From contig JAZDSJ010000012.1 of assembly GCA_039583345.1 (NCBI GenBank), forward strand, positions 62,001-126,000: a DNA stretch of 64,000 bases, in the 5' to 3' direction. The stretch is from Tectiglobus diatomicola (GTDB lineage: Bacteria > Pseudomonadota > Alphaproteobacteria > Rhizobiales > Hyphomicrobiaceae). Made by a program: the position numbers and the translations under genes. This document shows, piece after piece, positions 61,188 to 64,000 of the stretch; the stretch's first letter is position 1; each line of letters begins with the position of its first letter. The notes under the pieces are model-generated. The model was given only the letters and a program-made list of their open reading frames with translations, ran no database searches and had not been told where the DNA came from.

Positions 61188-63851
61188 CTATTTTAAATTG
61201 TTGCGCAGCGCGAGTAAAAATAAAAAAATAAAGAGTATACTTAACATCTTTTGCAAACGCGAAGCCCATAGAACACTTGATGGAACATACGTTGTAGGCG
61301 TAGGATTTGCCATGCTGGGTCGGACCATACCGAAAAGGCAACCATAAGATAAGCGCGTACTCTCTACACCTCCCACATCACCTATGACAAAGGCATTAGC
61401 AAGTGACATGCGTAAGGCTTCAGAAAATGCGTCAGTCCCATTACGCACTTCTGGTTGAAGTCCTATAAATGTTGTTTTTCTTCCCTCCGTGCATGGTATA
61501 CGATCCCAAAATGCGCGCCTTGCAATATCGATTTTTGTAGTAAAACTTTCATTTTGAGGCAGTCTATAGCGAACAAGATGTTCATTGTGATCTAGATGGG
61601 CAGAAAGGTAAACGCATGAGAAGAGAAGAGTGAGTGATAGCCACAGGAACAATGGCCTGAAAATAGAACGCCCGAAATTAGACAATAGGCCATAAAGATA
61701 ACCAAACCAAAAACGTGAATGACTTGGCCAATCTGTTACCCATCTAGCAGAACGTATCTCTTCAGCTCGAAAATTTAAAATACTGCGATTATCTTCGGTA
61801 CCGATCGCAAATTGTTTAAGTTCACGAAATTTCGCTGGCGCATCACGATCACGGCTGATCCATTTCATATAAAGTATTCTATTCCAGGGAATTTTCGATG
61901 AAAAAGTGAATACAGTGCCGAACAATGCAGGACGAACCCTAGCATTATCAAGCCGAGGAAAACAATTAAAAATAATCTGAGTAAAATCAGGAACATTCTG
62001 AAATTGAACATCATTAAGCGCGAAGCTAATATTTGACTGAGTACCTCTAAAACATGCCGTTCCCAAAAAAGTAGATCTTGCAAAACTAATAGGATAGTTA
62101 ATCTGGCATCGTGTGTAATCTGCCGTCTGTTTAAAGCAACTTTCTTCGAAATCGACTATCCCTGGTGTTTCCGTTTCCCTGTTTCCAAATTGAACCTCTC
62201 TAAATGACGCATGACCACTAAATTCCACACCTTTAAAGCACACATCTCCACCATGAAACTGGGTTTTTTCAAACCATGCGCCATCGTCATGATAAAAGCG
62301 TGCGCCATTGAAAATGGCCTCACCTCCATGGAATCGAGTTTGAATAAAACGCGCTGAACCGCCAAAAAACTCGGCTTTTTGAAAATCAGCTTTCCCGCCA
62401 TAAAACTGGCTTTGACAAAACCTGGCAGCACCACCATGGAATTGGGCTTCTTTAAACGACGCGTCTCCTCCATGGAATTCGGCCCTACGAAAAATTGCAT
62501 CCCCCCCGTGAAACTGGGCCTCTTGGAACTCCGCCGGACCACCATGAAATTTGGTACCTACGAACGAAGCATACCCACCTTTAAATTGGACACCACAAAA
62601 TAATGCGGGACCTTTACTAAATCTAGCCTCATCAAATTCAACTAGCTCACATTGAAATAAAGCTTTATTGAATGATGTGCTATCGCAGATAAATTTTACG
62701 TTTGCAAATCGTGCGTTGCAATCTAAGAAACGCGCTTGCTCAAAAGACACATCATTACTCTTAAAATGTGCAGATACAAATGATACGTCATCACCACTGA
62801 AAAGTACTTTTTCAAAAGATACATGTCCCTTAAAGAATTGTGCCTCACTAAAAAGGACACCAGATCCGGAAAATTGTGCGCCACGAAATGACACGTTTCC
62901 GCCCCAAAACTGAGCTTCACGAAATTTTGCAATACCATCTTGGAATTTAGCGCCATCGAACCTAGCATCCCCCCCATGAAACTCGGCTCCTCGAAAGCTT
63001 GTATCACCAAGATAAAACTCAGACCACTGAAAAGAGGCATCGCCACCATGAAATTGAGCTTTTATAAAACTAACTTCACCGCCTCTAAACTGCACTCTTG
63101 TGAACTTTGCCTGTCCACCATAAAATTGTACACCATTGAATGAAACATCCCCGCTGTTAAATTGAGCTCCATCAAACCTTGCATCGTCACCGTGAAATTG
63201 AGCCTCACGAAATTTCGCAGAACCTCCGTCGAATTGAGCACTATCAAATCGTGCCTCTCCACCATAGAACTTAGTCCCACAAAATAATACATCCCCGGGT
63301 GAGGCTTTTTTATCCCCAAAACGTGTTCCTCTAAACGAGGCTAAACCAGGGAAAAGAAAATTAGAAAAATCAGAACCTCCAGGCAGGCAAAGGTAATCAA
63401 ATTCAACTGCTGCAAAATGTAAAAAGAGATTTTTAATCTCTTGAGAATTTTTATTCTGTGTATCCCATAGTTGGAACTCTTCTAGCTCAACGCGCAAAGC
63501 CCACATGGCTTCTGCCCATGCATTCCAAAATGTCACACCCATAGACCAGCGCTTGAGAACGGCCTGCAGCCTCATTTGTGCAAATGGAGCTCTTATAGAG
63601 TCTGAGCTCTGACGGAATTCACCAGGAACCGCAGTTTCAGGCCAAAGCTCTTTAGCCCAAGGATTTAGATCATAAAGTTTGCGTGTCCAACCTGAATTAT
63701 CGAATGAAACTATATTTTCACTGGAAACAGTTGTTTTAGTCAAAGCTGCTAAATCAACGTTTTTCTGTATCGTATTAAACACCTTTGGTTTAGATTTAAT
63801 CTTTTCTTCTAAAGTTTTATTTTTAAACATTAAACAGTCCGTTATAACCAT
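61188..63851 (-). CDS. Giant pentapeptide-like repeat membrane protein
   Basis: 887 residues, not matched to a named protein. Residues 1-190 are soluble and Trp-rich, including WNAWAEAMWALRVELEEF. Residues 192-551 are about 30 tandem 12-residue units of consensus xAQFHGGDAxFx, with Phe at positions 4 and 11. One unit has 13 residues and one has 11. Aromatic/Ala repeats of this type resemble the pentapeptide-repeat beta-helix superfamily. Residues 552-640 are degenerate repeats. Two or three hydrophobic segments follow, near 735-760 (FLWLSLTLLFSCVYLSAH) and 860-885 (MLSILFIFLFLLAL), so the C-terminus is membrane-anchored. There is no N-terminal signal peptide, hence the repeat rod is probably cytoplasmic. 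It starts 24 bases after the surE stop. Confidence 0.88.
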   Translation of the reverse strand: MVITDCLMFKNKTLEEKIKSKPKVFNTIQKNVDLAALTKTTVSSENIVSFDNSGWTRKLYDLNPWAKELWPETAVPGEFRQSSDSIRAPFAQMRLQAVLKRWSMGVTFWNAWAEAMWALRVELEEFQLWDTQNKNSQEIKNLFLHFAAVEFDYLCLPGGSDFSNFLFPGLASFRGTRFGDKKASPGDVLFCGTKFYGGEARFDSAQFDGGSAKFREAQFHGDDARFDGAQFNSGDVSFNGVQFYGGQAKFTRVQFRGGEVSFIKAQFHGGDASFQWSEFYLGDTSFRGAEFHGGDARFDGAKFQDGIAKFREAQFWGGNVSFRGAQFSGSGVLFSEAQFFKGHVSFEKVLFSGDDVSFVSAHFKSNDVSFEQARFLDCNARFANVKFICDSTSFNKALFQCELVEFDEARFSKGPALFCGVQFKGGYASFVGTKFHGGPAEFQEAQFHGGDAIFRRAEFHGGDASFKEAQFHGGAARFCQSQFYGGKADFQKAEFFGGSARFIQTRFHGGEAIFNGARFYHDDGAWFEKTQFHGGDVCFKGVEFSGHASFREVQFGNRETETPGIVDFEESCFKQTADYTRCQINYPISFARSTFLGTACFRGTQSNISFALNDVQFQNVPDFTQIIFNCFPRLDNARVRPALFGTVFTFSSKIPWNRILYMKWISRDRDAPAKFRELKQFAIGTEDNRSILNFRAEEIRSARWVTDWPSHSRFWFGYLYGLLSNFGRSIFRPLFLWLSLTLLFSCVYLSAHLDHNEHLVRYRLPQNESFTTKIDIARRAFWDRIPCTEGRKTTFIGLQPEVRNGTDAFSEALRMSLANAFVIGDVGGVESTRLSYGCLFGMVRPSMANPTPTTYVPSSVLWASRLQKMLSILFIFLFLLALRNNLK
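62199..63278 (-). repeat. Array of about 30 diverged 36-base coding repeats
   Basis: The DNA of the 12-residue array shows period 36, with units such as the complement of AAATTGAGCCTC repeated along the region. Units are diverged rather than identical, so the array is old and held by selection on protein. It accounts for many spurious open frames on both strands in this stretch. Confidence 0.85.
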
Positions 63852-63875
63852 ATTTTTTGTACTAATTACAAAACT

Positions 63876-64000
63876 TTACTCTAAAAAATCATCACGCAAC
63901 TTACTGATGATATCGTAAGAAGTTAGATTTATAGAAAGCGGCGTTATCGAGATGTAACCGTTGTAGATGGCCCAGAGATCTGTGTCTTCTGGTGGGCTAT
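63876..64000 (-). CDS. surE: 5'-nucleotidase SurE, C-terminal end (rest outside window)
   Basis: The last 41 codons are visible on the minus strand with TAA at 63876-63878. They contain DTDLWAIYNGYISITPLS, the conserved C-terminal segment of SurE, a metal-dependent 5'/3'-nucleotidase. In many alphaproteobacteria surE is followed by pcm; here the repeat-protein gene follows 24 bases later. Confidence 0.88.
   Translation of the reverse strand, partial: SPPEDTDLWAIYNGYISITPLSINLTSYDIISKLRDDFLE

Noticed and set aside
62199..63278. Periodic DNA that might be taken for a CRISPR or satellite array
   Set aside because: The 36-base period is in frame with a long conserved protein repeat, units are diverged and there are no unique spacers.
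1..64000. Insertion sequences, prophage, CRISPR arrays, toxin-antitoxin or secondary-metabolite genes
   Set aside because: I looked for transposase, integrase, cas, terminase and PKS/NRPS-like frames and found none in this window.

Overview
The window looks like a chromosomal segment of an alphaproteobacterium with an AT-rich, partly decayed genome. The evidence is the gene content: ftsQ-ftsA-ftsZ-lpxC, pckA next to a ChvI/ChvG two-component pair, CnoX/Lon-domain/Trm112 genes, fxsA back to back with a Tim44-domain gene and an Smr gene, hisC-tyrC, an IalB-family protein, and a ZF-CHCC protein next to an FAD monooxygenase. By my own sum about 67% of the bases are coding. The rest is AT-rich DNA in which I recognise almost nothing, and one gene (a ClC chloride channel) is an obvious multi-frameshift pseudogene. 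Full-length housekeeping genes, swollen gene-free spacers and a fresh pseudogene together suggest a host-restricted symbiont in genome reduction. Symbionts of the Candidatus Endolissoclinum type are one possibility, but that is inference and not shown by the sequence.

Layout. 1-6.1 kb: 3' part of an RND/MMPL exporter, a BI-1 family membrane protein, tRNA-Gly(GCC) and the ClC pseudogene. 6.4-11.7 kb: division genes ftsQ, ftsA and ftsZ, then lpxC behind a GC-richer leader. 12.2-14.1 kb (minus): cnoX-like, Lon-N-domain and Trm112-like genes in overlapping order. 14.8-19.6 kb: tandem glycine riboswitch followed by gcvT-gcvH-gcvPA-gcvPB. 19.7-21.5 kb: glnS. 21.7-27.4 kb: YgjP-type metallopeptidase, fxsA, Tim44-domain, Smr, IalB-like and NUDIX genes. 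28.5-33.2 kb: pckA (minus) divergent from chvI-chvG. 33.5-35.7 kb: sodium:solute symporter with its small subunit. 36.4-40.4 kb: a hypothetical anchored protein, an alpha/beta hydrolase, a ZF-CHCC protein, an FAD monooxygenase and a rhomboid protease. 41.3-47.2 kb: tRNA-Gly(UCC), hisC-tyrC and rpsO-pnp. 47.6-48.0 kb: RNase P RNA. 49-55 kb: dusA, a CPBP protease, thyA and glmM. 56-61 kb: an H-NS-like protein, leuD, glpX and an AmiC-type amidase. 61.2-64 kb: a very large repeat protein and the 3' end of surE.

The retained functions are cell envelope and division (ftsQAZ, lpxC, glmM, amidase), glycine and one-carbon metabolism feeding thymidylate synthesis (gcvTHP, thyA), gluconeogenesis (pckA, glpX), amino-acid synthesis (hisC, tyrC, leuD), and RNA maturation and decay (rnpB, pnp, dusA, glnS).

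The most unusual object is the 887-residue protein at 61188-63851. It carries about 30 consecutive copies of a 12-residue aromatic/glycine repeat and hydrophobic C-terminal segments, and starts 24 bases after surE. Second-tier observations are a 31-codon tryptophan-rich membrane micro-ORF inside a gene desert (50592-50687) and a possibly structured lpxC leader.
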